DNA from: Gamarada debralockiae | Lineage: Eukaryota > Ascomycota > Leotiomycetes > Helotiales > Hyphodiscaceae | Assembly (NCBI GenBank): GCA_002803225.1 | Contig: NXFV01001910.1 | Span: 1-64,000, forward strand | Length of the DNA: 64,000 nt | Direction of reading: 5' to 3' | Shown here: piece by piece, positions 1 through 11,454 of the stretch | How positions within the stretch are numbered: the stretch's first letter is position 1 | Layout: the number at the start of each line of letters is the position of its first letter | Notes under the pieces: model-generated | Told to the model about the DNA's origin: nothing | What the model saw: the letters and a program-made list of their open reading frames with translations, nothing else | Databases searched by the model: none | Translations under genes and position numbers: made by a program

Positions 1-1248
1 CGTAGTTCCTGTTGCGATCGCATTCCCAATAGCCGAAACAGCCATCAAACAAATGATATGGAGTGACCGATCACCAGTTCGTCCAGAAGTATACGTGACG
101 ATCAGAGAGACGACGAAAGTAGCGAACCAAACCGGAACGGTGAGGAGCAGTGTTTCGATGTGCCCGTAGCCGAGAGTATTGACGATGGAGGGAAAGAAGT
201 ACTGGAATGTCTGCGAAAGAAGCGATACATGCTGGAAGAGGAGGAAGATATAGACACGGTAGTCTCTGAGTGCCAATTTAAGTCCAGTGATGAGAGAGAC
301 ATCATAAATATCGTCGGATTCTTTCGCGTCATCGACAAGGCGCCATTCAGCGAAGGATCGTTCCTCGTCGGTAAGCCACTTTGAGCTTGCTGGGAAGTTA
401 GGTAAGATGAAGCTGTATATGTGAGCAATCATCTTTGATATTTAGTCATGACGAGAGAGCCTTACGTTGAAGTGAGGGCAACACCAACTGTAATAACTCC
501 CTCGATGATGAACAGCCATCTCCAGCCAGCGATTCCATGCACTCCACTCAAATTCCCTAGAATGCCAGCACCAAGTAGACCACCGAACATGTTGGCCAAG
601 GCGTTTCCAGAGTAGAACCAAGCAATACGATGAGCAAGCTCCCGCCGTGTATACCATGAGGACATAAGCATGATTGCTCCAGGAAAGAAAGGGGCTTCAA
701 CCAGCCCTAGCATAATGCGGCAGGCAAGCAAGCCACCAAAGGTTTTGGTGGCCGCTTGCGCTGCCGAAATAACACCCCAAACCGCCATCACACATCCAAG
801 ATAAATCGAAGGCCGTACACGTGTGAGCAGCAAGTTGGAAGGAAGTTGCATGAGCAAGTAGCCCTAGAAAGTCCCATCAGTTACTGCTTTTGCGGGGAGG
901 AATATGGTCACTTACGACGAACAAGATACTCGTAGCAAGATTGAAATCCGTTCCCTTCATCCCCAAGTCTTTCTCGAGAGTTCCAAGTCTCGCCTGAGCT
1001 AGGTTGCTTCGATCCAGAAAGTTGAGAAGATACATCAAGATGAGGAGAGGCAACAGACGGATGTCGACCTTTCGAAGGAGCTTCTTAGTATTGTAGGCCT
1101 TCCATTCATCGTCCTTTGCTGCGTAAGACAGGTACAATTGCTGCTTGTCCGCTGGGACTCCTTTGAAATTCGGGTCTTGTCTGGTCTTGGCATACTCGTT
1201 CTCATACACAGCGTCCTCTTTGCTCGGCGTGTCACTGACAGTAGCCAT
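1..1248 (-). CDS. MFS transporter, anion:cation symporter (Dal5/allantoate permease-like), partial at 3' end
   Basis: Plasma-membrane major facilitator; by family it would import a small organic anion (vitamin, allantoate, sugar acid). Three exons fit: 1248-916, 863-466 and 412 to the window edge, joined by introns of 52 and 53 bp. The start is the ATG at 1248, because it opens a typical hydrophilic N-terminus; an ATG 21 nt upstream is also in frame. TM1 is followed by a DRSN motif, and the TM4 region reads CRIMLGLVEAPFFPG, the usual RxxLGLxEA signature of this family. The WRWLFIIEG motif ends TM6 in exon 2. Exon 3 continues with the central loop and TM7-9 and runs off the window, so the C-terminus is unseen. 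It is divergently transcribed from a dehydrogenase gene, which hints that the transporter feeds that enzyme (inference). Confidence 0.85.
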
Positions 1249-1661
1249 GATGGATGTGAGAGAGGTCAATGTGTTCGATGAGTGCTTGGGGCAATTGAGT
1301 TTGAATGAAGAAATTGACCAACAAGACAGAGGAAAAGCCTTATTATATATCCGTCAGAGGCCGTCTCAATACCATGGTAGGATGGCGGGGCCCCGACATG
1401 ACTAGTGCAAGGCGGGGGATGTGGGGTCGGAGTAGATTGCGAGCCCACTCGGACTCTGCGCCGATGTGGATTCTCGCTGAGTCTCGCGAGAACATCGCAA
1501 CGAACGCCGATGGCTTGTTGAGAAGCAAGTTGCCGCGTTCGGGGCCAAGCCAAAATGCAATTCCTATATGAAAGTAAAGTTTTCGGACTTTTATTTCTCT
1601 TCTCATTCCATAAACTTACCCTCAATTTCACGCTCTTTCAATCATTTACATACTTTTCAAA
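1249..1661. promoter_or_regulatory. Shared divergent promoter with candidate Zn2Cys6 sites
   Basis: 413 bp between the MFS gene and the dehydrogenase gene. It contains a perfect palindrome CGG-GGCC-CCG at 1386-1395 and a CGG-N8-CCG pair at 1450-1463, which are the sort of inverted CGG triplets bound by Zn2Cys6 dimers. A Zn2Cys6 gene lies 1.2 kb away. Short CGG pairs also occur by chance, so this is suggestive only. Confidence 0.35.
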
Positions 1662-2696
1662 ATGCATATCCTCATCACTGGAGCAGCTGGGTTTATTGGC
1701 CAACTCGTTGCAAAAGAACTACTCGACGATGCAGCACATACGGTAGTCCTTGCAGATGTTATCAGCCCACCTGTCCCAAAGGGCGTCCGATATCCTCAGA
1801 AAGCCAAGAGTGTCAAGGTGGACATCTGCGTGGCAGCCAGTGAAATTGTCGACAAGTCATTGGATGCTGTCTTCGTCTTCCACGGTATCATGTCATCTGG
1901 ATCAGAGTCAAACTTCGAATTGGGTATGAGAGTCAACGTCGACGCGACACGGAGCCTGCTGGACTCAATTCGAACTACTTGCCGTCCCAATATCCGAGTG
2001 ATCTACTCCTCCAGTCAAGCAGTATATGGACTACCGCTGCCTGAAGTTGTTGATGACTCCGTCATCCCTACCCCGCAATCATCATACGGCATGGAAAAGC
2101 TCATTTGCGAAGCCCTCATCAACGATTACACTCGTCGTGGCTTCCTTGACGGGCTGACTCTCCGCTTCCCAACGATCTCGGTCCGACCAGGCGCGCCCAC
2201 CGCTGCTGCTTCCTCATTCCTTTCGGGGATGATTCGAGAGCCTCTCAATGGACAGAAATGCGAAATCCCGATTGAAGATCGGGGCTTCAGGTCTTGGCTC
2301 TGTTCTCCCAAGACCTTAGTCGGGAACCTGGTATATGCGCTGACCATGTCGACGACGAAGCTACCCTCGCATGTCCGCCAAGTCAATATGCCTGGGATAA
2401 GTGTGACGGTCCAGGAAATGATTGACGCACTGGAAAACGTTGGAGGGAAGGACAAGGGGGAATTCCTCAATGAGAAGACGGACGCATCATTGGTACCTAT
2501 CCTTCGATCTTGGCCCACTAGATTCGATAACAGTCAAGCGTTTGCTCTTGGCTTCAAGCGAGATGATTCGTTTGAACAAGCAGTACGGGACTATAAGGAT
2601 AGTCTTCGACCTGTGATTCCAGTTGAAGAGTTGAGGGAAAAGGAGCAGGGGCAGGCTTCGGTCCAACCCCAGAAGGTCCCTTGGGTCGCAGTTTAG
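1662..2696 (+). CDS. NAD-dependent epimerase/dehydratase-family protein, D-erythronate dehydrogenase (DenD)-like
   Basis: Single-exon 344-residue extended short-chain dehydrogenase. The Rossmann motif GAAGFIG is at residues 7-13, the catalytic region YSSSQAVYG near 115-123, and the YxxxK pair is Y142/K146. The overall pattern (HILITGAAGFIGQ start, LRFPTISVRPG after the active site, long C-terminal half) resembles the D-erythronate dehydrogenase branch of the epimerase family, which oxidises a four-carbon sugar acid with NAD. That substrate is an inference; a UDP-sugar epimerase role is less likely. It lies head to head with an MFS transporter and tail to tail with a Zn2Cys6 regulator, a common layout for a small catabolic unit. 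Confidence 0.85.
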   Translation: MHILITGAAGFIGQLVAKELLDDAAHTVVLADVISPPVPKGVRYPQKAKSVKVDICVAASEIVDKSLDAVFVFHGIMSSGSESNFELGMRVNVDATRSLLDSIRTTCRPNIRVIYSSSQAVYGLPLPEVVDDSVIPTPQSSYGMEKLICEALINDYTRRGFLDGLTLRFPTISVRPGAPTAAASSFLSGMIREPLNGQKCEIPIEDRGFRSWLCSPKTLVGNLVYALTMSTTKLPSHVRQVNMPGISVTVQEMIDALENVGGKDKGEFLNEKTDASLVPILRSWPTRFDNSQAFALGFKRDDSFEQAVRDYKDSLRPVIPVEELREKEQGQASVQPQKVPWVAV

Positions 2697-2819
2697 CTGG
2701 GGCGGACAGTCGTCAAAGAATGGGATTCCATGTATACTAGAGTGACAAATATTAACAACTTAGATAACTTTGTTTAACGTGAGACTTTAAGATCCTGACC
2801 GAATCTTTGGCATAAAAAA

Positions 2820-4769
2820 TCAACCATTCCCTGGCAGCGGCGGCAACTGATCCGGAAAGAAGTCGAACGACATCGGGAAGTCACTCCAAGAATATCCAAA
2901 GCCAAATCCATTGATACCATCATTGTCATATACCAAATCTTGTGGTGGGCCAATTGTCATGTCGAATATATTGCCAATGCCGTCAGGTTGTGACATAGCG
3001 GCACCCTCCAAACGCTTCAACTTCTCCAACATTTTCCGAAGGCCGGCCGCAATATGGAACGTAAGATGTCTTTCGCTGGCGGTAGAATTCGACATGAAAT
3101 CAACGATACTTTGAACAAGATCATGGGCCTGGTGCGCATCGATATTCAACAGGGCAGCATTCCATTTCCAAGCCACCTTGAGAAGGAAGACGGCGGAAAA
3201 CGCGATCATGGTATGCGTGAAGAGAGGCATGCCGACAATAGCATTTCGGATGTCAGGTTCGTTCAAAACCATGCTCAGGGTAGCCACGGCTGAGGAAATC
3301 GCAATGTTTGCTGTCTCCATCCGATCCAAGGATAGATTGGTGTTGGCTGTAACTGCGCGGAGGGACAAAGAATTCAGTTGAAATTTGGCAAAGTGATAGT
3401 GTATCACGACTCCCTTAGAAGGGTAGCTTCCGACGTATGGACTGTCCGCTATATCGGTCTCATTAGATCGATTCAGAGTCAATGTTTGAGGCCCAAACGT
3501 ACCTAGTCTAGGCTGCCAAAGCTGTCTCCACTGTTCCACTTCAATGTTGAAGGCTCTCAGTGTGGAAAAGTCAGCTTCCGATAGTGGCTGTTCAATATCC
3601 GATCCAAATGCGTGATACGCCCTTGTCAAAGTCTGGAAGAGAGCTACCTGAGCTATCAAACGTAAATCGCCCGGTCCGGCTTGGGGAGACTCTAAAAATT
3701 GCTCATAATTTTTGATAGAATAATCCTCATGGATGACTGGCGGCCGTCCATATGCGATACTGAAATGATGGTCACAAACATACAGCAAAAACCAGATTTG
3801 GGCTCCCTTGAAATGGCTCTTCTTCCCTCGAAGCAATTTCTGGACACTCTGGTGCAGATTGATCTCCGTTGCTACCCTTACTGCATGCCCAGAAAGCTGC
3901 CAGCTCAGATCCGAAAGCCAGAATGCTCCTATCGCAAGTGCACGTATCTCATCCAAGGTGTGGTGACGATTCAAGGTGGATTTCGAGACTAGCATCGTGA
4001 ATTCATTGTAGCAGATGTTGAACGTGTCCTGACTCTCGGACATGTGTAGAGAAGCAACAACGATGATCGCAGCGGCTAAGAGCGGTGAAGATTTTCGGAC
4101 GGAAGTCAAATCATCATGAACGAGAGCTATGCCACCCCATAGAAACTGATTCATCCTCTTCTTGAAGAAAGCAAAGAGTTTCTCTGCTTCGTCCAATGGC
4201 ATCTCTCCTTTAGAGATAAAATCATTCTCAAGAGAGTTTGAGGCTGGTTGAGGGTCGCCGTTCAGATTGCTTCTGAGATTTCGCAATTTGGTGACTTCGT
4301 ATAAAGATCGCATTGGCGCGGATACCAGCTCGGGCTCTTCGACTTCTGGATCCTGAGAATTGTCCCTTGTCATATCCATATGCGTGGCAATTGCTGGAGC
4401 AGCCTCTGAGCGTGTAAAATTTGGCGACTGCTGAACATTGGTGATTTGGGTGCCATTTTCAGAATATGTCGACAACTGAGGCAAATTATTCCGTCTCAGA
4501 AGATCCGACATAGCAGCTTGTAGCTGCAGCGTCTGAGCCATAGCCTTCGTCTTCCAAACCGTATCATCCTCAATAAACTTCTGCATCGAATTGCTGACGA
4601 CACACTCATGTCCCAGACGTGAGCATCTGGTGCAATTGGTTGAGCCATCCTTTCGCTCGCATTTTATCTTGTGTTTCTTACATTCTGCGCAGGCGCGGCT
4701 CCTGGACAATTTTATCGTTTTCTTGGTCGAGGCATAATCGTCCTGCGTCTGCTGAAAAGAGCGCTTCAT
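2820..4769 (-). CDS. Zn2Cys6 transcription factor with fungal-specific TF domain
   Basis: Intronless 649-residue regulator. The binuclear zinc cluster uses C27, C30, C37, C46, C49 and C56, preceded by a basic stretch. The middle of the protein (about residues 200-480) has the helical fungal-specific transcription factor domain, including the GAFWLSDLSWQLSGHAVRVATEI segment typical of PF04082-type proteins (given here from memory of the family). The C-terminus is Pro/Phe-rich with acidic residues, plausibly an activation region. It ends 123 bp from the end of the convergent dehydrogenase gene and may control it and the MFS gene (inference from position). Nuclear. Confidence 0.9.
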   Translation of the reverse strand: MKRSFQQTQDDYASTKKTIKLSRSRACAECKKHKIKCERKDGSTNCTRCSRLGHECVVSNSMQKFIEDDTVWKTKAMAQTLQLQAAMSDLLRRNNLPQLSTYSENGTQITNVQQSPNFTRSEAAPAIATHMDMTRDNSQDPEVEEPELVSAPMRSLYEVTKLRNLRSNLNGDPQPASNSLENDFISKGEMPLDEAEKLFAFFKKRMNQFLWGGIALVHDDLTSVRKSSPLLAAAIIVVASLHMSESQDTFNICYNEFTMLVSKSTLNRHHTLDEIRALAIGAFWLSDLSWQLSGHAVRVATEINLHQSVQKLLRGKKSHFKGAQIWFLLYVCDHHFSIAYGRPPVIHEDYSIKNYEQFLESPQAGPGDLRLIAQVALFQTLTRAYHAFGSDIEQPLSEADFSTLRAFNIEVEQWRQLWQPRLGTFGPQTLTLNRSNETDIADSPYVGSYPSKGVVIHYHFAKFQLNSLSLRAVTANTNLSLDRMETANIAISSAVATLSMVLNEPDIRNAIVGMPLFTHTMIAFSAVFLLKVAWKWNAALLNIDAHQAHDLVQSIVDFMSNSTASERHLTFHIAAGLRKMLEKLKRLEGAAMSQPDGIGNIFDMTIGPPQDLVYDNDGINGFGFGYSWSDFPMSFDFFPDQLPPLPGNG

Positions 4770-5129
4770 AACAAGAGCATTCGAAAGAATGTGCCATGCA
4801 ATAGCTTTGCTGCTAGTAAATCTGAAATACTAAGCAAGTGGAGTTTGTCGTTCCGCTCTGTTGCCCCGCAAAAAGGCAAAAGCATGAGAATTTTGAGGGG
4901 CGTCATGGTAGCAGGTTGACAGGGGTAATATCGCCACTTTATCATATACGTGGGGTATACTCAGCAAGGCCTCATGACGTACTAAATATTAGAGGTTCGA
5001 CTTCAAATATGGGCTATTGTTGATGTTTCATTCCTTTTAATTTAACTTTCTAGTCCATTGAACAAACACTTCATAATTATCCTTATCGCCGGCGCAAGTC
5101 CCAAACCACTTTCCTTCCCTCGAAAAGAC
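4770..5129. other. Divergent intergenic region
   Basis: 360 bp upstream of both the Zn2Cys6 gene and the small gene at 5130. It is AT-rich in its right half. I see no gene, RNA or clear repeat in it. Confidence 0.6.
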
Positions 5130-5627
5130 ATGTCTTCCACATCCCTCTTCCACCTGGCTAAACGACAGTCAATCCGACCGCCAACCTTCCTCTCTACCGC
5201 TTCTTCAGTGCGCTCGTTTTCTCAAACCGCATTCCGGCCCTTCCCTAAAAAATACGACCAAGACAGAGCCTCCATCAACACCGAAACCAACGAACACACC
5301 AAATCTTCAACCGACAACGATGCCGCAACGCAAGACCAAGCTGCATATGATCCAGAGAAGACAAGTCCAGAATCCGAGATGGACAGCGCTGCGAGGGGAA
5401 GTGAGGTTAGTGGTTAAAAGTCTTGAGTGACATTTCTCTCTTTGGGGGTGCTTGGATGAACGATACTGATGAATAATTAACAGGGACGTGCAAATCCACT
5501 AGAGGTATCGGGTGCCAATAAGGAAGTGTCGAAACAGAGAGATCCGAAGGAGGGTGGTGCTGAGAAGTCGCCGAAGGAGGGAAATAAGAGTGGGCCTGGG
5601 AGTCCGAACAAAAAGGGGGAGATATGA
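5130..5627 (+). CDS. Small conserved fungal protein with mitochondrial-type N-terminus
   Basis: Two exons, 5130-5405 and 5484-5627, joined in phase 0 across a 78-bp intron (GTTAGT...CAG), give 139 residues. The N-terminus is Arg/Ser/Thr-rich without acidic residues (LAKRQSIRPPTFLSTASS, then RSFSQTAFRPF), a typical mitochondrial presequence with a likely cleavage near the RSFSQ motif. The rest is hydrophilic and disordered, rich in Asp/Glu/Lys/Pro, with a NPLEVSGANKEVS segment that I recall from short uncharacterised Pezizomycotina proteins. No enzyme motif is visible and no function is proposed. I chose the ATG at 5130 over the upstream in-frame ATG at 5058 because it gives the cleaner presequence. 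Confidence 0.75.
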
Positions 5628-5839
5628 TGAGATGAGAATAAAACAGAGTTGTTCATGACAATAAGGGAAAGTGGTGAAGCCACATATCCATGTTGAAGAG
5701 TCCCAGGAATAGAGGAATACTTCCATTTAAGGGCTGTATTGAACATACATCCTAATTTAAGTAAACAAAAAATAAAGGTATAAAAGATTGCAATCCAATC
5801 GTTCAATAGCACAGACACATGAGAAGTAACCTACTCTGC

Positions 5840-6594
5840 TCAAGCCTTCCACTCCGTCCGTCCCAATCTCACAATATCACTCTGCCCAACCATCCAAACC
5901 TTCTCCGCCTTCCCCTCAAGAGCCTGCAGCCCACTCGCCACGGCAGCCTTCGCAATAACATCTGCGTCCTGGGCCCAAGAATCTTTAAATGTATGACCCA
6001 GCATCCCCGCAAATCCCGCAATCTTCCTCACCACAGCCTCCGCAGGTCGACTCTCCTCTCTACTCCCCACAATCAGGCCCGGCCTCAAAATAACCGTATG
6101 TTCAAACCCCAATTTCTTAACCGATTCCTCCAACTCCCCCTTCATCTTGGGATACGCCATTGAAGAACTCGCCGACGCGCCACCGGAAGAGATCAGCACA
6201 TAAACTTTAACCCCGGAGTTCTTGGCTGCTTGTGCGAGGGAGAGGTTGAGATCGTAGTCGATTTTGCGCTGGTTCTCAACGCCGCCTGCTGCTGCGCGGG
6301 TTGTGCCTAGAGCAGAGAAGAAGATGGATGGAGGGGGAGTGATGGAGGAGAGTTTCGTGGCCCATTCTGCGCTGTCTTTTGAGATTATGGGGTACAGTTT
6401 TGTGTCGGTGGTTGAGGGGTCGCGGCGTGCGAGGGCGTGGACGCTGGTGATTGAGGGGATGGAGAGGAGGGTTGTGAGGATGTGCGAGCCCTATGGTTGT
6501 ACTGTCAGCTTGTGCACCGTGTCACTGCATGATCCGGGGAAAAGGTGAGACATACCACAAGCCCTGTACTTCCAACAATTGCCGTTGATGTCAT
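5840..6594 (-). CDS. FMP52: FMP52-like NAD(P)-binding protein of the mitochondrial outer membrane
   Basis: Exons 6594-6556 and 6490-5840, with a 65-bp intron, give 229 residues, close to the usual length of yeast Fmp52. The atypical short-chain dehydrogenase fold starts at the first residues with [13 protein letters not shown] (the intron falls inside this nucleotide-binding loop). [14 protein letters not shown] and [20 protein letters not shown] follow, the latter with the YxxxK pair, then [16 protein letters not shown]. These are the hallmarks of the HTATIP2/TIP30-Fmp52 group. The yeast protein sits on the mitochondrial outer membrane and its substrate is not established. The 3' end is convergent with the small mitochondrial gene, about 210 bp apart. 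Confidence 0.9.
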
Positions 6595-7545
6595 TTTGAT
6601 GAATAGATCTGGTGGATGGATCGATTTGGGCAGATCGAGATAGTGAGAACTAATATTTGATTTGTTTATCTTGTTTTTAATCGGGTGAAAATATGTAATG
6701 GAGAATTCGGACGTTGGGTTGTTTAATATCGCATGTTGTTCCTCCAAAGTTATCCCCTGCCAAGCCCAGCCTTGCTTTGAAGATCATTCATCGGCGATAA
6801 CGTATAATCAAGCCGGCACTGCACTTTCTTTCCCTATCCAAGCTTAACAGCGAAGGTCTGGAGACCATTTTACGCCCGAAGGAAATGGACAATCGGGTCA
6901 ATATCTTCTGCGACGGCCAGGGCCGAGTCTGCCGAGGCGCCGTCAGCTTGTTGAAACTCGCAAGGCTGACAGATGGCACGCGGATTGCAAAAGTAATTCG
7001 GTCAGCACCAAGCTTCACCACTTTCAGCAATCTTTTTATACCGAGCCCTGGCTGAAATCCCAAGGACGACTGGAAATACCTTTCCCTCTACCCGTATCTT
7101 GAGACGCACAGTGCGCAGTGAGCTCAGAGTTCCAGTCCCAGCCTTTGATTGACACGTGATCTTGCCGAGGCCTGACCGACATGAACAAGATCTCCGTAGC
7201 GTTTTGCCGACAGTCGCATTTTCACAATCACGCAATCGCACGAGGCTGGAACCCCAATTTCTTCTAACTGTTCTCGACTCCATGTTGAGGGGCCTACTTA
7301 CAAATTGAGAAATAGACAAATCACAAGCCGTGGGATTCCTCTCTTTTCTTTGATTTCATATCAGTTTCAGGTTAAGCGTCCATAGACTTGGACATCCACT
7401 TTTGCCTCGTTCAACTTTTTTCCCCATCCCAAGTATTCACTTCAATTCAAGTCACCACGACTTGTTTACTTCGTTCCTTTTCTCTATTCAGCTTTGTACT
7501 TCTCTTCTTTTCTTACAAGACAGCCATATTGTACAATCGGCCAAT
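6595..7545. other. Intergenic region upstream of MET10 and FMP52
   Basis: About 950 bp without a credible gene; the short frames here are not protein-like. The final 150 bp before the MET10 start are pyrimidine-rich (long CT runs), as is usual for fungal core promoters and 5' UTRs. Confidence 0.6.
7153..7158. promoter_or_regulatory. CACGTG E-box upstream of MET10
   Basis: A perfect CACGTG palindrome about 390 bp upstream of the MET10 start. In yeast, Cbf1 with Met4/Met28 binds TCACGTG upstream of MET genes, and this position is reasonable. Whether the filamentous-fungal sulfur regulator uses it is unknown, and a six-base site can arise by chance. Confidence 0.3.
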
Positions 7546-10500
7546 ATGGGTGATCCCATGGACTTAGATCTTTCCCCTGCCGAAAGGGTGAAGAGAAAGG
7601 CAGATGATGCCGTCTCCGTCCTCAACCAGCCCAGAAGAAGCCAGGTGTGTTTTGAACCCCCATTGAATAACGAACACTTCTAATACCTGCGATCTATAGG
7701 ACCCCGCTGGTGGACCAACCCTCAACAGCACCTGGAACAAAGAAGACGACGTCTCAACCTTCCGAAAGTTTACCTCCAAATCTACGAGTCTTCCCTTCGG
7801 CCAGCCGATTGAATACTCTTCGATCAGCGGACCTACCTACATTACAGCGCAGACTCTGATTCAACAAGTCGCATACGCTCTCTCCGATAAGATCTTCTCA
7901 TACTCCCCCGAATCTTTCGACCTCGATATTGCTGTGAAGAATTGGGCTGCTACAAACACAACGAATGCCAATGGCTATACCACGAAAGTTGCACCAATGC
8001 AGACTCGCTCTGGTGCGGGCTCAATAGCTTTGGGATACATGTTTTCAAAGGACTTCGACCTGGCAAAGAGACATATTCCTCAATCGTTGCTTGCCTCTTC
8101 CTCCAGCTTGCACAGCCTGCGTTCGGCCCTCGACCAACTCGCCCTGTTATACTCTGTCGCAAACCCATTAGTAGCGCACGTTGCAGCTGTTGATTATGCG
8201 CCTGGATCTTCTGGTGGTCTTGTCACAGACTATGTGACTGCTTTGACTATAGCTGAGGAGTTGGGCTTGGGACTAGTTTCTAGCTCGTCTGCATATGAAG
8301 TCCAGCACATGTCACTTTTCTCGACTCTCCTCGCTACGGCTCTTCCAACAATTCATATTTACGATGGTATTAACGTGGGACGGGATACGCTGCGTGTTAT
8401 CGATGTATTGAACCAATCAGGCCTGAGCAATGCATATGCAAACGTTTTGAAGGAATTGCCGAAGGTTGGCAAGAGAGCTGATGCAGAGTCCAAGGTTGAG
8501 AATCTTCTGAACGCTTTCAACAACGAACTGGGTACTGCATACGGACTCTTCGAGTACCACGGCCACAGCACCCCAGAGACGGTTTTGGTAGTTTTTGGAA
8601 GTGTTGAAAGCTCCCTAGCAACTCAGGTCGGCGAAAGACTTTCAAATGAAGGTATCAAGATTGGGGTTGTAAATGTCCGGGTTTACAGACCATTCGTTGA
8701 GGAGGCTTTCTTGAAGGTGCTTCCCGCCAGTGTACGAAACATTGCTGTCCTCGGCCAGGTTCAAGATCAGACTGCTGTTGCAAGCGTATCAAGCCACTCC
8801 AGTCTGTATGAAGATGTCCTGGCTACCACCGTTTTTTCAGAGAAGTGGGCTATCTCTCCATCCGTCATTGACTTCAAATACGCTCGATCTGAGACTTTCA
8901 CCCCTACGTCAATTGCAGCAATCTTCCGCCAGCTCACAGGAAAGATTACCGATGATGGCGAGCCCATTGAGTTGCTGAGTGCTAGCCAAGCGCAGCAATA
9001 CTCATTCTGGGATATTGAGGATTCCGCGGCTATTACTGCACCAGCTGCTATCAGTAGATTACTGTCAGGTGATTCTGCTAGCAATATCATTCTCAGCCAG
9101 ACCCACGACAACTTTGTTCAGGGAGGAACTATTAGAACCGACATTCGCAGTTCGAAGAAGACGATCGAAGCCAATTATCCAGTTGAGGAGGCCGATGTGG
9201 CTTTGGTTGGCGAGGAGAAGCTCTTGAAGGAGATTGGCATTCTCAAGAACATCAAAACTTCCGGTGCGCTCATCGTCAAGCTTCCCGGTGTTAAGGACGA
9301 AGATTTGGAGAAGAAGCTATCTACTACGGTTCGAAACGACATCAAGTTCAGGACCCTTCAATTGTTCGTTCTGGACCCAACTCTGTCAGTTGCGGCCGAG
9401 AAGGATCCAGCTTTCGAGACTCTCCTCACAGAACTGGCATTCTTGAAGGTTGCTCGACCAGACTTACTGGAATCTGCTATTCAGAAGCTCGCCGCTATCA
9501 ACGCAAATACCGAGCTATTGACGGAAGCCGCTGCTGATTTGGAGAAGACACTCCGCCAAATTGAAATCCCGGAATCATGGGCTGAAGTTGAAGTTGATAC
9601 TGAGGTTCCTGATCTTCCAAGAAGTATCAAGTCCAGCAGCTTCACTGGATTCGACAAGGAAGATCTGGAGCCACCGTCTTTACTTCGCGACTGGCAGATT
9701 GCTGCCAAGGGTCTTGTTTTCAAGGAGGCATATGGCACAAAGACTGCACTGAGACCTGATCTATCTACCAAGACCTACGAGGTCACTGTCAAGGAGAACC
9801 GCAGATTGACTCCAATCACTTACGACCGCAACATCTTCCATATCGAGTTCGATCTTGGTCAATCCGGACTTACTTACAACATTGGTGAAGCTCTTGGTAT
9901 CCATGCCGAAAACGATGTTAATGAAGTCAATGAGTTCATAGAATTCTACGGCCTGGATCCTGATGAGGTTGTCGAGGTGCCATCTCGAGAGGATCCTACC
10001 ATCATGGATACCAGAACCGTTTTCCAATCTTTGACACAAAACATCGACATCTTCGGCAAGCCGCCAAAGCGATTCTACGAGGCTCTCGCAGAATTTGCAA
10101 GCAACGAGAACGAAAAGAAGGAGCTACTTACCCTTGGTGGCCCAGAAGGAGCCAATGAATTCAAGCGCCGCGCAGAAGTCGACACCGTCACCTTCGCCGA
10201 CATCCTCCTCGAGTTCCAATCCGCTCGTCCCAGCTTCCACGATATCGCCAGAATCGTCAGCCCAATGAAGAGACGAGAATACTCTATCGCATCCTCCCAA
10301 ATGGTCAACCCTTCCACCATTGCACTCATGATTGTAGTCGTCGGATGGGTTGACCCCAAGGGCCGCGACCGCTTCGGACAAGCTACTCGATACTTGAGCA
10401 AGCTCCCCATCGGCGCGAAGGTCACAGTTAGCGTCAAGCCCTCCGTCATGAAGCTCCCAGCAAAGGACACCGCACCGCTCATCATGGCCGGTCTCGGCAC

Positions 10501-10933
10501 AGGTCTCGCGCCCTTCCGCGCATTCGTCCAATACCGCGCCATGCAAAAGGCACAAGGCAAAGACATCGGCTCTATCCTCCTGTACATGGGCTCTCGTCAT
10601 CAGCGCGAAGAATACCTGTACGGTGAAGAATGGGAAGCCTACCAAGACGCCGGAGTTATCACTCTTCTCGGCCGTGCATTCTCGCGAGATCAGCCCCAGA
10701 AGATCTATATTCAGGACCGGATGCGCCAGACCATCAGCGATATTATTAACGCGTACATTAAGGAGGAAGGATCGTTCTATCTTTGTGGACCGACGTGGCC
10801 GGTTCCGGATGTTACAGAGGTGTTGGAGGAGGCTATTGCAAGGGATGCGAAGGCGATCGGCAAGAAGATCGATTCGAGGAAGGAGATTGAGCGCTTGAAG
10901 GAGGATTTGAGATATGTGCTTGAGGTCTACTAG
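7546..10933 (+). CDS. MET10: Sulfite reductase [NADPH] flavoprotein (alpha) component
   Basis: Electron-donating subunit of assimilatory sulfite reductase, which reduces sulfite to sulfide in the cytosol for Cys/Met synthesis. Exons 7546-7644 and 7700-10933 (55-bp intron) give 1110 residues, the usual size for Met10. The N-terminal two thirds is the pyruvate-ferredoxin-oxidoreductase-like region. From about residue 697 there is a cytochrome-reductase FAD domain with the RREYSIASS FAD motif (about 890). It is followed by the NADPH domain with GTGLAPFRAF (about 967) and the terminal FYLCGPTWPVPDV (about 1060). The protein ends with DLRYVLEVY, the aromatic C-terminus that stacks on FAD in this family. 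The frame is intact throughout. A CACGTG box lies upstream. Confidence 0.95.
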
Positions 10934-11454
10934 TGGTGGGTTGGATGATAGATTGTACATAGATGCATAGCGTGCTTCCCTTTCGAAAATACAGCAATTG
11001 CCAACCATCCCATACTTTCAGCATATCTTACACCGCGACACTCCCTCCACGATATATAACGCAAATCCCCTTCCCCAAACCAACTTATTACCTCGCATCG
11101 CAAGGCGAGGACCAGATCGCGATGGATTACAAAACATTCCTGATACAGTAAGCATCTTGTGCTCGTCACCTAAACGAGTTTAAGCCCCTATAGTTTGGTA
11201 CTGAGAACCAATGGGAAGGAGATTGCCGAGGCCTCAGAGGGGCTGTGGCGAGTGGGACGCACCGACCCCGCAGGAGGCGAGGGGACGTCCGAGCGAGGCT
11301 ACGGACCTCCGTGAGAAAAATGTTGTTCTTTTGAACTTTCCACTCTACGATTCTTGAGGTTTGTTTTCTTTTTTTGGTTCTTCTATTTGGACAAGTAAGC
11401 AGAGCAATTTGATGTAAGAGATCAAGTGTATCTCTTGTTTTATGAATCGCCAGC
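10934..11454. other. Intergenic region between MET10 and the 2EXR gene
   Basis: About 520 bp. A GC-rich patch at 11210-11310 contains short inverted stretches but no tRNA fold that I can support. I see nothing else. Confidence 0.55.

Noticed and set aside
1266..1631. Frames on both strands between the MFS and DenD-like genes
   Set aside because: Several overlapping short frames on both strands with no recognisable motif; a promoter region is the simpler reading.
10124..11008. 294-codon minus-strand frame overlapping the MET10 3' end
   Set aside because: It is antisense to the strongly conserved FAD/NADPH domain of MET10 and its translation is Cys/Arg-rich without domain character.
11200..11310. 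GC-rich patch considered as a tRNA or structured RNA
   Set aside because: I could not fit an acceptor stem, anticodon arm or T-arm consensus. No tRNA or rRNA was supportable anywhere in the window by eye.
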